Positions 29,370 through 39,344 of a stretch of DNA of 64,000 nt are shown here, in pieces. Below the pieces are notes generated by a model that saw nothing but the letters and a program-made list of their open reading frames with translations, was not told the DNA's origin and made no database searches. A program made the translations under genes and the position numbers. This DNA is from Methylophaga sp. (GTDB taxonomy: Bacteria > Pseudomonadota > Gammaproteobacteria > Nitrosococcales > Methylophagaceae): positions 174,395-238,394 of the forward strand of contig PAJP01000016.1 in the NCBI GenBank assembly GCA_002706095.1. Reading direction: 5' to 3'. Position 1 is the stretch's first letter. Every line of letters starts with the position of its first letter.

Positions 29370-29672
29370 ATGTCTGAAATTAATAACATTAAGCCACCAT
29401 CGCAGGCTGAATACAGCTCGTTGCGAAACATTGGTGAGCGTAAAGAGACTGCAGAAACATCGCCGTCAACCACAACATCGAGCCCAAACACGGAAAGCGA
29501 TAAAGTGAGTTTAAGTGATACGCTGTCGCAAGTAGAAAAAAGCTTAGCTGATGTTCCCACTGTAAATCAGGCAAAAGTTGATTCTATTAAAGCGGCAATT
29601 GAGGATGGTAGTTATCAGGTAGACAGCCAACAGTTGGCACGAAAAATGATTGATTTTGAGGGTAACTTTTAA
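29370..29672 (+). CDS. flgM: Anti-sigma-28 factor FlgM
   Basis: The start at 29370 follows GGAGA at a good distance; an upstream in-frame ATG at 29355 would overlap that site. 100 residues: disordered Ser/Thr-rich N-terminus, then the sigma-binding C-terminal half (KVSLSDTLSQVEKSLADVP and VDSIKAAIEDGSYQVDSQQLARKMIDFE, read in parts). FlgM holds FliA inactive until it is exported through the hook. Confidence 0.95.
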   Translation: MSEINNIKPPSQAEYSSLRNIGERKETAETSPSTTTSSPNTESDKVSLSDTLSQVEKSLADVPTVNQAKVDSIKAAIEDGSYQVDSQQLARKMIDFEGNF

Positions 29673-29686
29673 GAAAGGATAACCCC

Positions 29687-30175
29687 ATGTCTATGAATGC
29701 CATGCAACAGCTGAGTACTATTCTCCAATCTGAGATTAGCAGCAGTACAGCAATCGCAACGCTGCTAAAGCAAGAGCGTGAGGCATTGAAGGCTTCAGAC
29801 GTGGATAAAGTGTCTGAAATAACTAAACAAAAACAACCTTTTCTGTTAAAACTTGAGCAATTAGCAAGACAGCGTGAACAGTTGCTGACCGCTGTTGGCT
29901 TTCCATCAGGCAAGTCAGGTCTAGAAGCATTTATTGCGAATCAGGAAGAAACTGATGCCAGCCGCATGACTGCTCAAGTAGTACGGCTTCGTGAGGTGGC
30001 AAAAACTTGCCGTGAATTTAATCAGATTAACGGCGGCATCATTAATGTAAACCGGCAATATTTGACCAGAGCATTATCTATACTGCGTGGACGCGATCCC
30101 GAAACAGGTGCTTATGGTCCTGGTGGCGAATATACAAGCCAAATTGTTAGACAACCTTTAATTGGCCGAGTTTAG
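29687..30175 (+). CDS. flgN: Flagellar export chaperone FlgN
   Basis: 162 residues, all-helical, 14 bp after flgM with an AAGGA ribosome site. FlgN binds FlgK and FlgL before export. The C-terminal region NGGIINVNRQYLTRALSILRG is typical of the family. It overlaps the convergent hemH by 4 bp. Confidence 0.92.
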   Translation: MSMNAMQQLSTILQSEISSSTAIATLLKQEREALKASDVDKVSEITKQKQPFLLKLEQLARQREQLLTAVGFPSGKSGLEAFIANQEETDASRMTAQVVRLREVAKTCREFNQINGGIINVNRQYLTRALSILRGRDPETGAYGPGGEYTSQIVRQPLIGRV

Positions 30176-31182
30176 TGCTTGCACCAACCGGCTAAAACAT
30201 CCACCCATGCTGGATGGTCATTCATGCATGGTATCAACGTCAATTTTTCGCCACCCGCTTCTTTAAAGACTTCTTCACCACGAATAGCGATTTCTTCCAG
30301 TGTTTCCAAGCAGTCAGTCACAAAAGCTGGACACAAAACCATGACATGTTTTGCGCCTTGTTCAGCTAACTCACGTAACGTGTCTTCTGTGTTAGGCCCA
30401 AGCCATTTTGCACGACCCAACCTTGACTGGAAGGCAACAGAATAGCGATCCGTAGCCAAGCCTGCTTGCAGTGCAAAGCATTGTGTTGTTCTCATTACCT
30501 GATGGCGATAGCAAGTTTGGTGAGCGGGATGACTGCCCTGACAGCAATTGTCTTGTTTCAGACAATGAGTACCTGATGGATCCAGTTTCGTAATGTGGGA
30601 CTCAGGTAAACCATGATAGCTGAATATGATGTGGTCATACTCTTGCTCTAAATAAGGTTGTGCGCTGGTCACCAATGCTTTTATATACTCGGGCTGATCA
30701 TAAAAAGGTGGAACAATCTTGAGCTTGATATCCAATTGATGCTTGCTAATCACGCGTCTGGCTTCTTCGATAGAAGTAGTGACTGTGCTGTCAGCATAGT
30801 GGGGGTATAGAGGTATGTAGAGAACTTCTTCTATCGATTTATCAGCCGTGATTTTTAATAGTTGTTGTTCTATGCTCGGATTGCCATACCGCATAGCCAT
30901 TTCAACAGGATGCGTTACTTGTGTCTTAAGCGCATCTTTTAATTTTTCAGATAAAGCGATAAGTGGTGAACCTTCCGCTGTCCACACGCTTTGATATGCC
31001 TCGGCAGAAGCTTTCGGCCTTGATGGCAACACAAACAGACTGACAATCATGCGTCGAAGTAACCACGGTAGTTGAATCACATAGGGATCCATTAAAAACT
31101 GGTTAAGGTACCGACGTACAGCGGGTGTGGTTGGGGCATCCGGAGAGCCAAGGTTGGCTAATAAAATGGCACGTTTTGTCAT
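30172..31182 (-). CDS. hemH: Ferrochelatase HemH
   Basis: 336 residues. Start motif ILLANLGSPDAPT, catalytic histidine in FSYHGLPESH (near residue 196), and KWLGPNTEDTL near residue 266. It inserts Fe2+ into protoporphyrin IX. Cysteines in LKQDNCCQGSHPAHQTC match ferrochelatases of this group. It lies 5 bp downstream of the epimerase gene. Confidence 0.97.
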   Translation of the reverse strand: MTKRAILLANLGSPDAPTTPAVRRYLNQFLMDPYVIQLPWLLRRMIVSLFVLPSRPKASAEAYQSVWTAEGSPLIALSEKLKDALKTQVTHPVEMAMRYGNPSIEQQLLKITADKSIEEVLYIPLYPHYADSTVTTSIEEARRVISKHQLDIKLKIVPPFYDQPEYIKALVTSAQPYLEQEYDHIIFSYHGLPESHITKLDPSGTHCLKQDNCCQGSHPAHQTCYRHQVMRTTQCFALQAGLATDRYSVAFQSRLGRAKWLGPNTEDTLRELAEQGAKHVMVLCPAFVTDCLETLEEIAIRGEEVFKEAGGEKLTLIPCMNDHPAWVDVLAGWCKH

Positions 31183-31187
31183 AAAAG

Positions 31188-32087
31188 TTACGATTTATTC
31201 AGAAGATTGTTAAAGGCATCATCAAGGTCAGTATATTGGAATTGATATCCAATTGCTGTGGCTTTTTCAGGATATGCACGCTGTCCTCCCAATAAAAGCT
31301 GAGACATTTCTCCCAGTGCGCATTTTAATAACCATTCGGGTGCTTTGAAAATGGCTGGGCGATGCAGATGTTTTGCCAATGTTGTTGTAAATGTGGCATT
31401 GGTCACAGGGTGAGGAGCTGTGCCATTAAAGACGCCTTTTGCTGAAGGTGTCTGACTGAGGTAAATAATGAGATTGACGATATCCGATATATGAATCCAA
31501 GGCATGTACTGATCCCCTTTTCCAAGTGTGCACCCACCACCAAGTTTGAAAGGTAGAAGCATACGTTGTAAAACGCCACCCTCGGTGCTTAGAACAAGGC
31601 CGGTGCGGATAATACACACTCTTACTTCATCGGCTGCTTCAAGAGCCGCTTTTTCCCATTTTTCACACAGTTCGTGGGCGTAATCATGCTGATAATCACT
31701 TAATTCCGTCAGCGGCTGCTGTTTTTGGTCGCCATACCATCCGACGGCAGAGCCACTGATGAGTGCATGAGGTTTGGCTTGCCGCATTTTTATCCAGTTG
31801 ACTAGTGCTGCAGTTAGACCAATTCGACTTTGTTCCAATATGTTTTTTTGTTGCTTGCTCCATTTCTTATCAGCGATAGGTTCTCCGGCAAGATTGATAA
31901 CAATATCGATTTTTTGATCGTCACTGATCTCATCCAATGATTGTATGGCTTTAACATTTCGGCCGCATTGCTTGTAGACCTTTGTCTTATCTCGACTGAG
32001 TACGGTAATGTTGTGTCCTGCTGCCAGCAGCGTTTGACACAAGGAGCGGCCAATAAGCCCAGTACCACCAGTAATTAAGTAATGCAT
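31188..32087 (-). CDS. yfcH: TIGR01777 family epimerase (YfcH-like)
   Basis: The start at 32087 (MHYLITGGTGLIG) has GAGGG six bases upstream. 299 residues of the NAD(P)-binding SDR type: Rossmann motif TGGTGLIG at residues 6-13, family motifs ISGSAVGWYGD and PWIHISDIV. The C-terminal DUF1731 region is present (LGGQRAYPEKATAIGY). The substrate is unknown. It is read with hemH. Confidence 0.93.
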   Translation of the reverse strand: MHYLITGGTGLIGRSLCQTLLAAGHNITVLSRDKTKVYKQCGRNVKAIQSLDEISDDQKIDIVINLAGEPIADKKWSKQQKNILEQSRIGLTAALVNWIKMRQAKPHALISGSAVGWYGDQKQQPLTELSDYQHDYAHELCEKWEKAALEAADEVRVCIIRTGLVLSTEGGVLQRMLLPFKLGGGCTLGKGDQYMPWIHISDIVNLIIYLSQTPSAKGVFNGTAPHPVTNATFTTTLAKHLHRPAIFKAPEWLLKCALGEMSQLLLGGQRAYPEKATAIGYQFQYTDLDDAFNNLLNKS

Positions 32088-32179
32088 ATTGATACCCTCA
32101 ATAAACTTCACCGACCTTCACATTTTTTAGTCAGTCAATTGTTAAGATAATTAGTACAGCATGAGGCGGATGTGAAGAT

Positions 32180-33124
32180 ATGAAAATAAAAGTGGGTATC
32201 AGTAGTTGTTTATTAGGGCATGAAGTACGTTACGATGGCACGCATAAACATTTACGACTGGCAACGGAGAGCTTATCTCGCTATTTTGACTTTGTAGCTG
32301 AGTGTCCTGAAGTGGGCATCGGAATGAGTATTCCAAGAAAACCTATCCGCTTAATCGGTGATCCTGAAAAACCCGAGGCCGTTGCTGTGCACGATGAAAG
32401 TATCAACTACAGCAAAGCACTAACAGAGTATGGTGAAAACAAGGCAAAACAGTTTCACGACTTATCTGGTTATATTTTTATGAAAAATTCGCCAAGTTGT
32501 GGATTATTTCGGGTAAAGGTTTATCAGGAAAATGGTTATCCATCCCATACCCCGGGGCGAGGCTTGTACGCCAAAGCATTAACAGATGCACATCCTTTGC
32601 TACCTGTCGAAGAATCAGGACGCTTGTGTGAACCTCTTTTGAGGGAAAATTTTGTTACTCGAGTTTTTGCCTATGCCAATTGGCAAGATATGCTAAAACA
32701 AGGGCTGAATACGAAAGCTATTTTAGACTTTCATGTCCGCTATAAATATACCTTGATGGCACATTCTCCATCAAAATATGCTGAACTTGGGCGAATGCTA
32801 GCCGATGCGGGTAATCATGATGTTGATGCGCTGGCTGAGCGTTATTTCACGGAGTTAATGACTACACTGAAATCATTAGCATCCAGAAAAACGCACACGA
32901 ATGTATTAATGCATCTACAGGGATATTTGAAGAAAAAAATTTCCAGCCAAGAGAAACAAGAGTTAGCCGGCATTATTGATCAATACAGAACAGCACAAAT
33001 CCCACTTATTGTGCCTATCACTTTGCTGCGACACCATTTTAATAACCATCCAGACCCCTATATCAATAAGCAGGCTTATTTGCAGCCTTACCCTGATGAC
33101 TTGAGTCTTAGAAATGCCATTTGA
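32180..33124 (+). CDS. DUF523-DUF1722 fusion protein (YbbK/YbgA type)
   Basis: 314 residues. The N-terminal DUF523 region (residues 1-150) has conserved cysteines: SSCLLGHEVRYDG, FVAECPEVGIG and KNSPSCGLFRVK. The C-terminal DUF1722/YbgA region starts near 190 (YKYTLMAHSPSKYAELGRM). The cysteine set suggests a metal or Fe-S site. The function is not established. Confidence 0.9.
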   Translation: MKIKVGISSCLLGHEVRYDGTHKHLRLATESLSRYFDFVAECPEVGIGMSIPRKPIRLIGDPEKPEAVAVHDESINYSKALTEYGENKAKQFHDLSGYIFMKNSPSCGLFRVKVYQENGYPSHTPGRGLYAKALTDAHPLLPVEESGRLCEPLLRENFVTRVFAYANWQDMLKQGLNTKAILDFHVRYKYTLMAHSPSKYAELGRMLADAGNHDVDALAERYFTELMTTLKSLASRKTHTNVLMHLQGYLKKKISSQEKQELAGIIDQYRTAQIPLIVPITLLRHHFNNHPDPYINKQAYLQPYPDDLSLRNAI

Positions 33125-33256
33125 ATGACATACCTTCCATGCTGGGGCTTAACAGACAGCTCTTTTGATTGAGTGTGTAGGTTGTTGCTTATTATTGGAA
33201 AACTGACATACATAGGTGATATTCTCATCCAATTGTGAACTTATAGACAGATTAAG

Positions 33257-35659
33257 ATGAACATGGATGATCAAGAGATATTAAGAAAACAAGCGGATCG
33301 CTTATTTGAGGAGGCCTTGTTTTCAAACCTGACGGTCATCGGTGTTTCGATATTAATCGTGACAGTTCTATTTGATTACCTGCAATCACAATCGCTTCTG
33401 TTGGTCGGATGGAGTTCAGCCATCTGTTTATTATCAATCTGTCGTTTAGCCGTTTTATTCCTGTATAAAAAACACAATGCTCTTTTTGGTCTGAGCGCTA
33501 AGGGCTGGATGACGCTTTATACCTTTTTGACGGGTTGTGTAGGCACTGTTTGGGGGCTTGCGAGCATTTTCTACATCGTGATTGATGATATTCAAATCAA
33601 CACGCTTTTCTATATATTGATCAGTACCGTTGTTGCTGCGGCGGTACCTGTATTAAGTGCATGGTTTCCGACGTTTCTGGCTTATACCATTCCACAGTTA
33701 GTGTTATTGACAAGTATGTCTTTGTATCAAATTCAGACGGTAAATGTGGATAAATTAGCTTACATACTCACCGTGGGGTTCATTGCTTATTATTTATTAA
33801 TGTTCTCAATGGCCAGACGAGCGAACCAAAACCTGATTAAGAGTTTGAAGTTACAAGAGAGTAATCAATATCTGCTGACAAAGCTGAATGATGAAATGTT
33901 GCAGCGTGAAGAGCTGATAAAAGAGCGAACAAAAGAGCTAAGCTTGAGTAACGACAAGCTAAAAGCCAGTCAGGAACACATGCTCAAATTATCACGTGCA
34001 GTGGAGTCCAGTCCCAATCCTATTCTGATAACGGATGCAAATGGCACAATTGAGTACGTCAATAAACGTTGTGAAAAACTCTCTGGCTACACCGCTGTGG
34101 AAATGCACGGCCAAAGGCTGGAAACCTACAAATCTAATAAGCTGCCATCGGCATTTTTTGATGAAATATGGCATCAGACGGCTTCTGAAGGACAATGGTC
34201 TGGTGAAATTGAGAATTGCCGTAAGGATGGCAGTCACTATTGGGTCAAGCTTTATCTTGCTGCGGTATATGATGATCAAAAAAATATTAATCACTATGTG
34301 GCTATCTATGAAGATATTACCGAGTCGAGAAAACTCGCTAAGAAACTCTCATTTCAGGCAACGCATGATGATTTGACGGGATTAATTAACCGTACTGAGT
34401 TCGAGCGACGCTTATCTATGTTGGTGAATGATGCACAGCGAATAGGGACTCAGCATGCCTTATGTTTCCTCGATTTAGATCAGTTTAAGGTAATCAACGA
34501 TACCTGCGGCCATATTGCTGGTGATGAGTTGCTTAGACAGTTAGGTAGTTTGCTTGGAGGTTCGACACGCAAGAGCGACACACTGGCCCGACTAGGAGGA
34601 GATGAGTTTGCCATATTAGTCGAAGACTGTGAGCTGGAAAAAGCGGAGTTTATTGCTAATGAGATAAAAGAGTTGGTTTCCCAGTTCCAATTTATCTGGG
34701 AGACGCAGGTCTTTACAGTGGGTGTCAGTATTGGGGTGACAACCATTACTTCTGCTACCAGAAATCGAACTGAGGCACTTAAACAAGCCGATAGCGCTTG
34801 TTATGCCGCCAAAAATTCTGGTCGAAATCGAGTTTATGTCTACCAGGAACAAGATCAGCAATTGACAGCTCAGAAAGGTGAATTTAAATGGGTCAACGAA
34901 ATTAAAGAGGCCTTGATTGAAGACCGCTTTGAGCTATACGCACAGCCTATTGTCAGTACAGAGACTGAACATCTGGCAATGTATGAAGTTTTAGTCAGAC
35001 TTAGAAGCAAAGCAGGGCAGTTATTTCCACCAGGCGCATTTTTATCCTCTGCAGAGCGCTACAATTTATCAGACAGGATTGATAAATGGGTTGTCAGCCA
35101 TGTCTTTGAATGGCTGGAGCAGCACTATCATTCTTTACCCCATTTAAACTATTTAGCTATCAACCTCTCTGGAGCAAGTATAGGGGATGAAGGCATGCTG
35201 GCTTATATCAGAACAAAATTATCTGCAGCTTCCTTTAATCAGGAAGTGATCAAGTTTGAAATCACCGAAACAGCAGCGATTGCTAATCTGAAGCAAGCAC
35301 ATCATTTCATCAATAGTGTGTTAGCTCTGGGTTGTCAGTTTTCTCTGGATGATTTTGGTAGTGGTCTGTCTTCATTTGCCTATCTCAAAAACTTGCCTGT
35401 TCAAAGTATCAAAATTGATGGCATGTTCGTGAAAGATATGCACGTCGATCCACTTGATTATGAAATGGTTAAATCGATTAACGATATTGGGCATGTCATG
35501 GGGTTGGAGACCATCGCTGAGTTTGTCGAGAGTGAAGAGATATGGCAAAAACTCAAAGCGATAGGTGTGAACTATGGACAGGGATATCACCTAGGTAAAC
35601 CGGCGCCTATAGATCAAATCCTGCAGTATTCAGAGAATAGAGCAGCCAACGCAGAGTAA
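33257..35659 (+). CDS. Membrane GGDEF-EAL protein with PAS sensor
   Basis: 800 residues: five or six transmembrane helices (about 18-185), a coiled-coil linker (about 200-240), PAS (NPILITDANGTIEYVN; about 252-360), GGDEF (LARLGGDEFAIL near 450) and EAL. The EAL motif reads EVL (MYEVLVRLR), a common active variant, and the DDFGSGLSSFAYL and SIKIDGMFVK motifs are intact. Both c-di-GMP synthesis and breakdown look possible. It lies close to the DSF genes and is a likely partner in c-di-GMP control. Confidence 0.94.
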   Translation: MNMDDQEILRKQADRLFEEALFSNLTVIGVSILIVTVLFDYLQSQSLLLVGWSSAICLLSICRLAVLFLYKKHNALFGLSAKGWMTLYTFLTGCVGTVWGLASIFYIVIDDIQINTLFYILISTVVAAAVPVLSAWFPTFLAYTIPQLVLLTSMSLYQIQTVNVDKLAYILTVGFIAYYLLMFSMARRANQNLIKSLKLQESNQYLLTKLNDEMLQREELIKERTKELSLSNDKLKASQEHMLKLSRAVESSPNPILITDANGTIEYVNKRCEKLSGYTAVEMHGQRLETYKSNKLPSAFFDEIWHQTASEGQWSGEIENCRKDGSHYWVKLYLAAVYDDQKNINHYVAIYEDITESRKLAKKLSFQATHDDLTGLINRTEFERRLSMLVNDAQRIGTQHALCFLDLDQFKVINDTCGHIAGDELLRQLGSLLGGSTRKSDTLARLGGDEFAILVEDCELEKAEFIANEIKELVSQFQFIWETQVFTVGVSIGVTTITSATRNRTEALKQADSACYAAKNSGRNRVYVYQEQDQQLTAQKGEFKWVNEIKEALIEDRFELYAQPIVSTETEHLAMYEVLVRLRSKAGQLFPPGAFLSSAERYNLSDRIDKWVVSHVFEWLEQHYHSLPHLNYLAINLSGASIGDEGMLAYIRTKLSAASFNQEVIKFEITETAAIANLKQAHHFINSVLALGCQFSLDDFGSGLSSFAYLKNLPVQSIKIDGMFVKDMHVDPLDYEMVKSINDIGHVMGLETIAEFVESEEIWQKLKAIGVNYGQGYHLGKPAPIDQILQYSENRAANAE

Positions 35660-35872
35660 AAAGCGATTTTCAGTGGTTTAATCGAGTCAACAGAGTCAGA
35701 TAATTGACATCATATTTTGATTGCTGATAGAGACTGAATTTACTCATCTTGTTGATTTAAAACAAATAAAAGTTTTTCTTGTTTTTCCGTATTTGGGCAT
35801 ATTTCCTGCAAAGACTTAGATATCAAGGTTAGTTTACTTTTTTGATGATTAAGTCTGTATAGGAGATGATTT

Positions 35873-36763
35873 ATGAATGCCCTGGCAAAAATGGATGATG
35901 CCGCTCGTTTACAACACGAGCAAAAGCAATTTTCACAACTATCAACCCACTACGACAGAAAATACCGTACAGGCTGGTTTCGTATGCATGGTGAACCGAG
36001 ACCCTGTTTCACTCCAACATTGTTAAGTGAGATTGCGAGTTATTTTTCAAGTGTGAAACAAGACATGCGACTGACTCAAGGACAAAAATATGACTACCTT
36101 GTCTTAGCATCTGATGTGGAGGGTATCTTCAATTTAGGTGGAGACCTAGGTCTATTTTCACAGCTTATCGAGCGACAAGATGCTGATGGTTTATTGGAAT
36201 ATGCTGTCAGTTGCATCAATGTTCTGCATGCCAATATGTCACATCTTGATAGTGATTTGACGACCATTGCTTTAGTGAAAGGTGATGCATTAGGTGGCGG
36301 GTTTGAATCTGCTTTATCAAGCAACGTGTTAATTGCTGAAAAGGGCGCGAAACTTGGCCTTCCAGAAGTGTTGTTTAATTTGTTTCCAGGTATGGGCGCT
36401 TTTTCATTGTTATCCAGAAAAATTGGCGCATCAAAAGCAGAAAAGATGATTCTGGAAGGAAAACTCTATTCTGCTGAAGAGCTTTATGAGATAGGCGTTG
36501 TCGATATTCTTGCTGAAAAAGGTCAAGGTGAGTTGGAGGTCTATCGGTATATTGATAAAGCCAACAAAAATGCCAATAGTCGCCGAGCCATGAGACAAGT
36601 TAAGGATGCCTGTAATGCGGTAAGCTATGACGAATTATTGACGATCACTAAAATCTGGGTAGACGCCGCATTGAAATTAGAGCCTCGCGATTTACGAATG
36701 ATGCAGCGTCTGGTGCAGCGTCAAACAAGTAAAGTGGATCTTGGCGCCTCAGTTAATGCTTAG
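35873..36763 (+). CDS. rpfF: DSF synthase RpfF (crotonase fold)
   Basis: 296 residues, against 289 in Xanthomonas RpfF. The enoyl-CoA hydratase fold is recognisable, with RpfF hallmarks WFRMHGEPRPCFTPTLL (residues 35-51) and ASDVEGIFNLGGDL. The two catalytic Glu residues of RpfF are matched by E145 (GGGFESA) and E165 (GLPEVLF), spaced by 20 residues as in Xanthomonas (E141/E161). It makes cis-2-unsaturated fatty acid signals from acyl-ACP. It ends inside the 3' end of the convergent rpfC gene (11-bp overlap), which makes the assignment much stronger. Confidence 0.92.
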   Translation: MNALAKMDDAARLQHEQKQFSQLSTHYDRKYRTGWFRMHGEPRPCFTPTLLSEIASYFSSVKQDMRLTQGQKYDYLVLASDVEGIFNLGGDLGLFSQLIERQDADGLLEYAVSCINVLHANMSHLDSDLTTIALVKGDALGGGFESALSSNVLIAEKGAKLGLPEVLFNLFPGMGAFSLLSRKIGASKAEKMILEGKLYSAEELYEIGVVDILAEKGQGELEVYRYIDKANKNANSRRAMRQVKDACNAVSYDELLTITKIWVDAALKLEPRDLRMMQRLVQRQTSKVDLGASVNA

Positions 36764-39344
36764 TCTCATAGTGATGATCTGATAGGGTTTGTTTGAGTGC
36801 CGTTAATGCCTCATCAAATGCCTGTTTGATATCGCGCGCGACTTGCTTGATTTCAGGACTGTTGACGTGTTCTGGTTTGAGTTGTTCTGCCTGACGAGCT
36901 AATTCAGCTAATTTGATAGCACCGATTTCTGTTGAAGAACCTTTTAATGCGTGGAGGCTTTCACGAAATTGATAATAGTCATCAAAAACGGCATTGTTGA
37001 TGATGTCAACATGTTTACGACCATCATATTCAAAGCCACTGACCAGACTTTTGATGAAGTCTTCTCCGCCCCCTAACTGTTCTAGTTCATGGATGAGGTG
37101 GCGATCAAGGACTGGCTCCTCGTTAGTCTCCGCCTGAGAAACTGATTGTTGTAAATTGGTTGATGCACTATCTGAAGAGTATTTCTCAATTTTAGCTACC
37201 TCGGACAGCAGCATTTTTGAATCGATGGGTTTAGTCAGAAAAACATCGGCCCCAGCATCAATACAGTTTTGTCGAGTTTCTGGAGTGGCATCTGCAGTGA
37301 GAATCATTGACGGTATTTTTCTTGATGTATTGATAAATTGCGCTGCTTTAATGATTTCAATGCCAGAGTAGCCAGGCATGTTCATATCCAACACCATTAA
37401 GTCTATGTCATCAAAGCGAGTACTGATCATATTTATCGCTTCTTCGCCTGTGTTGGCAATAATGAGTTTATGTCCTAATTGCCCAAGCAGACCGGCTAAT
37501 ACACGCTGATTAACATTATTATCTTCCGCTATCAAAATGGTCAGTTTTGTCTCGCCACTGGCTTCAGCCTGATAAAAATCATTAAGCTTGACGACTTTAT
37601 CAGCGTTATAAACGACTGACTCAGCAGAGTGGATAGCGTTAAATAAGGTGCGTTTATCATTGATATCACTGACCGCAGAGCGATAAAACTGATTCAAGTC
37701 ATCATCTTGTAATACATTGGCTTGATGATTGATGAGCACAAGAGACAGGTGTTGAAGGCGTTGCTCCTGGCCTAACAATTTTGCATATTGGACAGGACTG
37801 ATTCCGGCCAGGCATTCATTATCAATGATTAATGTTGAATAAGGGGTTTCTTGCTCGGCTGCGTTCATCAAGACTGACATTGCTTGTGCAGATGATTGGA
37901 CGAAGTGATAATCAAGTTTCCATGTGTCAAGGCTTTGACGTAACGATGATGTCGTGGCCTCCGTGGCCAGAATGAGTACTTTATGTTGGTTTAATTCCAA
38001 GTCATATTCAGAGTGGGTGTCAAAAGGCAATTCAAACCAGAATGTTGTTCCTCTGCCTAATTCACTTCTTACACCTATCTCTCCTCCCATGAGTTCTACG
38101 AGTTGTTTTGATATGGTTGTTCCAAGCCCTGTGCCCTGATACTTCGAGGTGTTCGACATATTGGCCTGAGTGAAGTTTTCAAAGATCTTATCGAGATACT
38201 CTTCTGCGATGCCTATGCCTGTGTCACGAACTTCAAAACGAATTCTTGTTTTTTTGCTTATTGTATCAGTGGTTTTTTGTTCTAACAGTAATTTTACAGA
38301 ACCGGAATCAGTAAATTTAATGGCATTACCCAACAGATTAATCAGGACTTGTTGCAAATGCTGAGGATCGCCAATTAGGTGATAGTCGATACGTGAATCT
38401 ATGTGATAACTCACTCGAAGCGCTTTTGACTCCCCCATAATAGCCTGCAGTTCAATGACATTGTTTATCAGCGAATGTAAATCAAAGCTCTCTCTGGCGA
38501 TATGAATCTTACCCGCTTCAATTTTTGAAATATCCAGCACATTTTCAATCAGACCAGACAAAGTTTGTGCTGAGTTTCTCATGATGTTGACGAACTCATA
38601 TTGCTGTGGACTGAGTTTGGTTTCTCCAAGTAGATCAGCAATGCCGATAACACCATTTAGTGGTGTACGGAGTTCATGAGACATATTTGCCAAAAAGCGG
38701 CTTTTTGCCTCATTCGCCAACTTTGCTGTTTTGATAGCAACGTGCAGTTTGTTGATTAAAAATGCAGAGTATAAGGGGATAACGATCAGTAAGAGTAATA
38801 AGCTGTAACCGATAAGTTGATGTTGAGGTAGTTGCCAATAAGGGCCATAAACAACGGCAACGCTAAAACCAATCAGACCGACGGATAACGAGAGATAAAG
38901 ATATTGTGTGCCGTAGCGAAACCCATTTCCGAGAATCACCCACAAATAGAGAATAAAAAGAAATACACTCTCATCCCCTGAATAGAACATGAGTATCGAC
39001 AATGAGCCTAAATCCAACAAGATGCCGGCAAACCGTCTGATAGGAGAGGGGCGTGGGTTACGTATGAGTGCTATGGCAATGGCCATGGCACCAGCATAAT
39101 AGGCAAGCGTTACCAGTGTTGGATGAGACAGTAAGGTGTCTTGAAGGCGCTCACCATCACTCCATGGCAAGGCAAAATAAAAAAGGATACCCAAGCCGAT
39201 TGTTAAGCGAACTTTAATAGCTTGTTCAGGCTCACTATCACCTGTTTTGCTCAATAGTATGCGCAAGCGTTCTAGGGTGGCTGAAAAGAACGTTTTATTT
39301 TGCAGTGTTGCCTTAGGTGATTCGTTCATAGGGGTCATCTGCAT
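36753..39344 (-). CDS. rpfC: DSF-sensing hybrid histidine kinase RpfC
   Basis: 863 residues in RpfC order: five or so transmembrane helices (about 45-197), HisKA with H223 in [11 protein letters not shown], ATPase domain ([30 protein letters not shown] split), a degenerate receiver-like stretch (about 445-570), a full receiver ([15 protein letters not shown], acceptor in [13 protein letters not shown]) and a C-terminal HPt domain ([14 protein letters not shown]). In Xanthomonas RpfC senses DSF, phosphorylates RpfG and restrains RpfF by binding. The 3' end overlaps rpfF, and the start overlaps rpfG by 32 bp. Confidence 0.9.
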   Translation of the reverse strand: MQMTPMNESPKATLQNKTFFSATLERLRILLSKTGDSEPEQAIKVRLTIGLGILFYFALPWSDGERLQDTLLSHPTLVTLAYYAGAMAIAIALIRNPRPSPIRRFAGILLDLGSLSILMFYSGDESVFLFILYLWVILGNGFRYGTQYLYLSLSVGLIGFSVAVVYGPYWQLPQHQLIGYSLLLLLIVIPLYSAFLINKLHVAIKTAKLANEAKSRFLANMSHELRTPLNGVIGIADLLGETKLSPQQYEFVNIMRNSAQTLSGLIENVLDISKIEAGKIHIARESFDLHSLINNVIELQAIMGESKALRVSYHIDSRIDYHLIGDPQHLQQVLINLLGNAIKFTDSGSVKLLLEQKTTDTISKKTRIRFEVRDTGIGIAEEYLDKIFENFTQANMSNTSKYQGTGLGTTISKQLVELMGGEIGVRSELGRGTTFWFELPFDTHSEYDLELNQHKVLILATEATTSSLRQSLDTWKLDYHFVQSSAQAMSVLMNAAEQETPYSTLIIDNECLAGISPVQYAKLLGQEQRLQHLSLVLINHQANVLQDDDLNQFYRSAVSDINDKRTLFNAIHSAESVVYNADKVVKLNDFYQAEASGETKLTILIAEDNNVNQRVLAGLLGQLGHKLIIANTGEEAINMISTRFDDIDLMVLDMNMPGYSGIEIIKAAQFINTSRKIPSMILTADATPETRQNCIDAGADVFLTKPIDSKMLLSEVAKIEKYSSDSASTNLQQSVSQAETNEEPVLDRHLIHELEQLGGGEDFIKSLVSGFEYDGRKHVDIINNAVFDDYYQFRESLHALKGSSTEIGAIKLAELARQAEQLKPEHVNSPEIKQVARDIKQAFDEALTALKQTLSDHHYETKH

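Noticed and set aside
35873..36763. Ordinary beta-oxidation enoyl-CoA hydratase
   Set aside because: RpfF-specific N-terminal motif and the overlapping rpfC-rpfG genes argue for DSF synthase.
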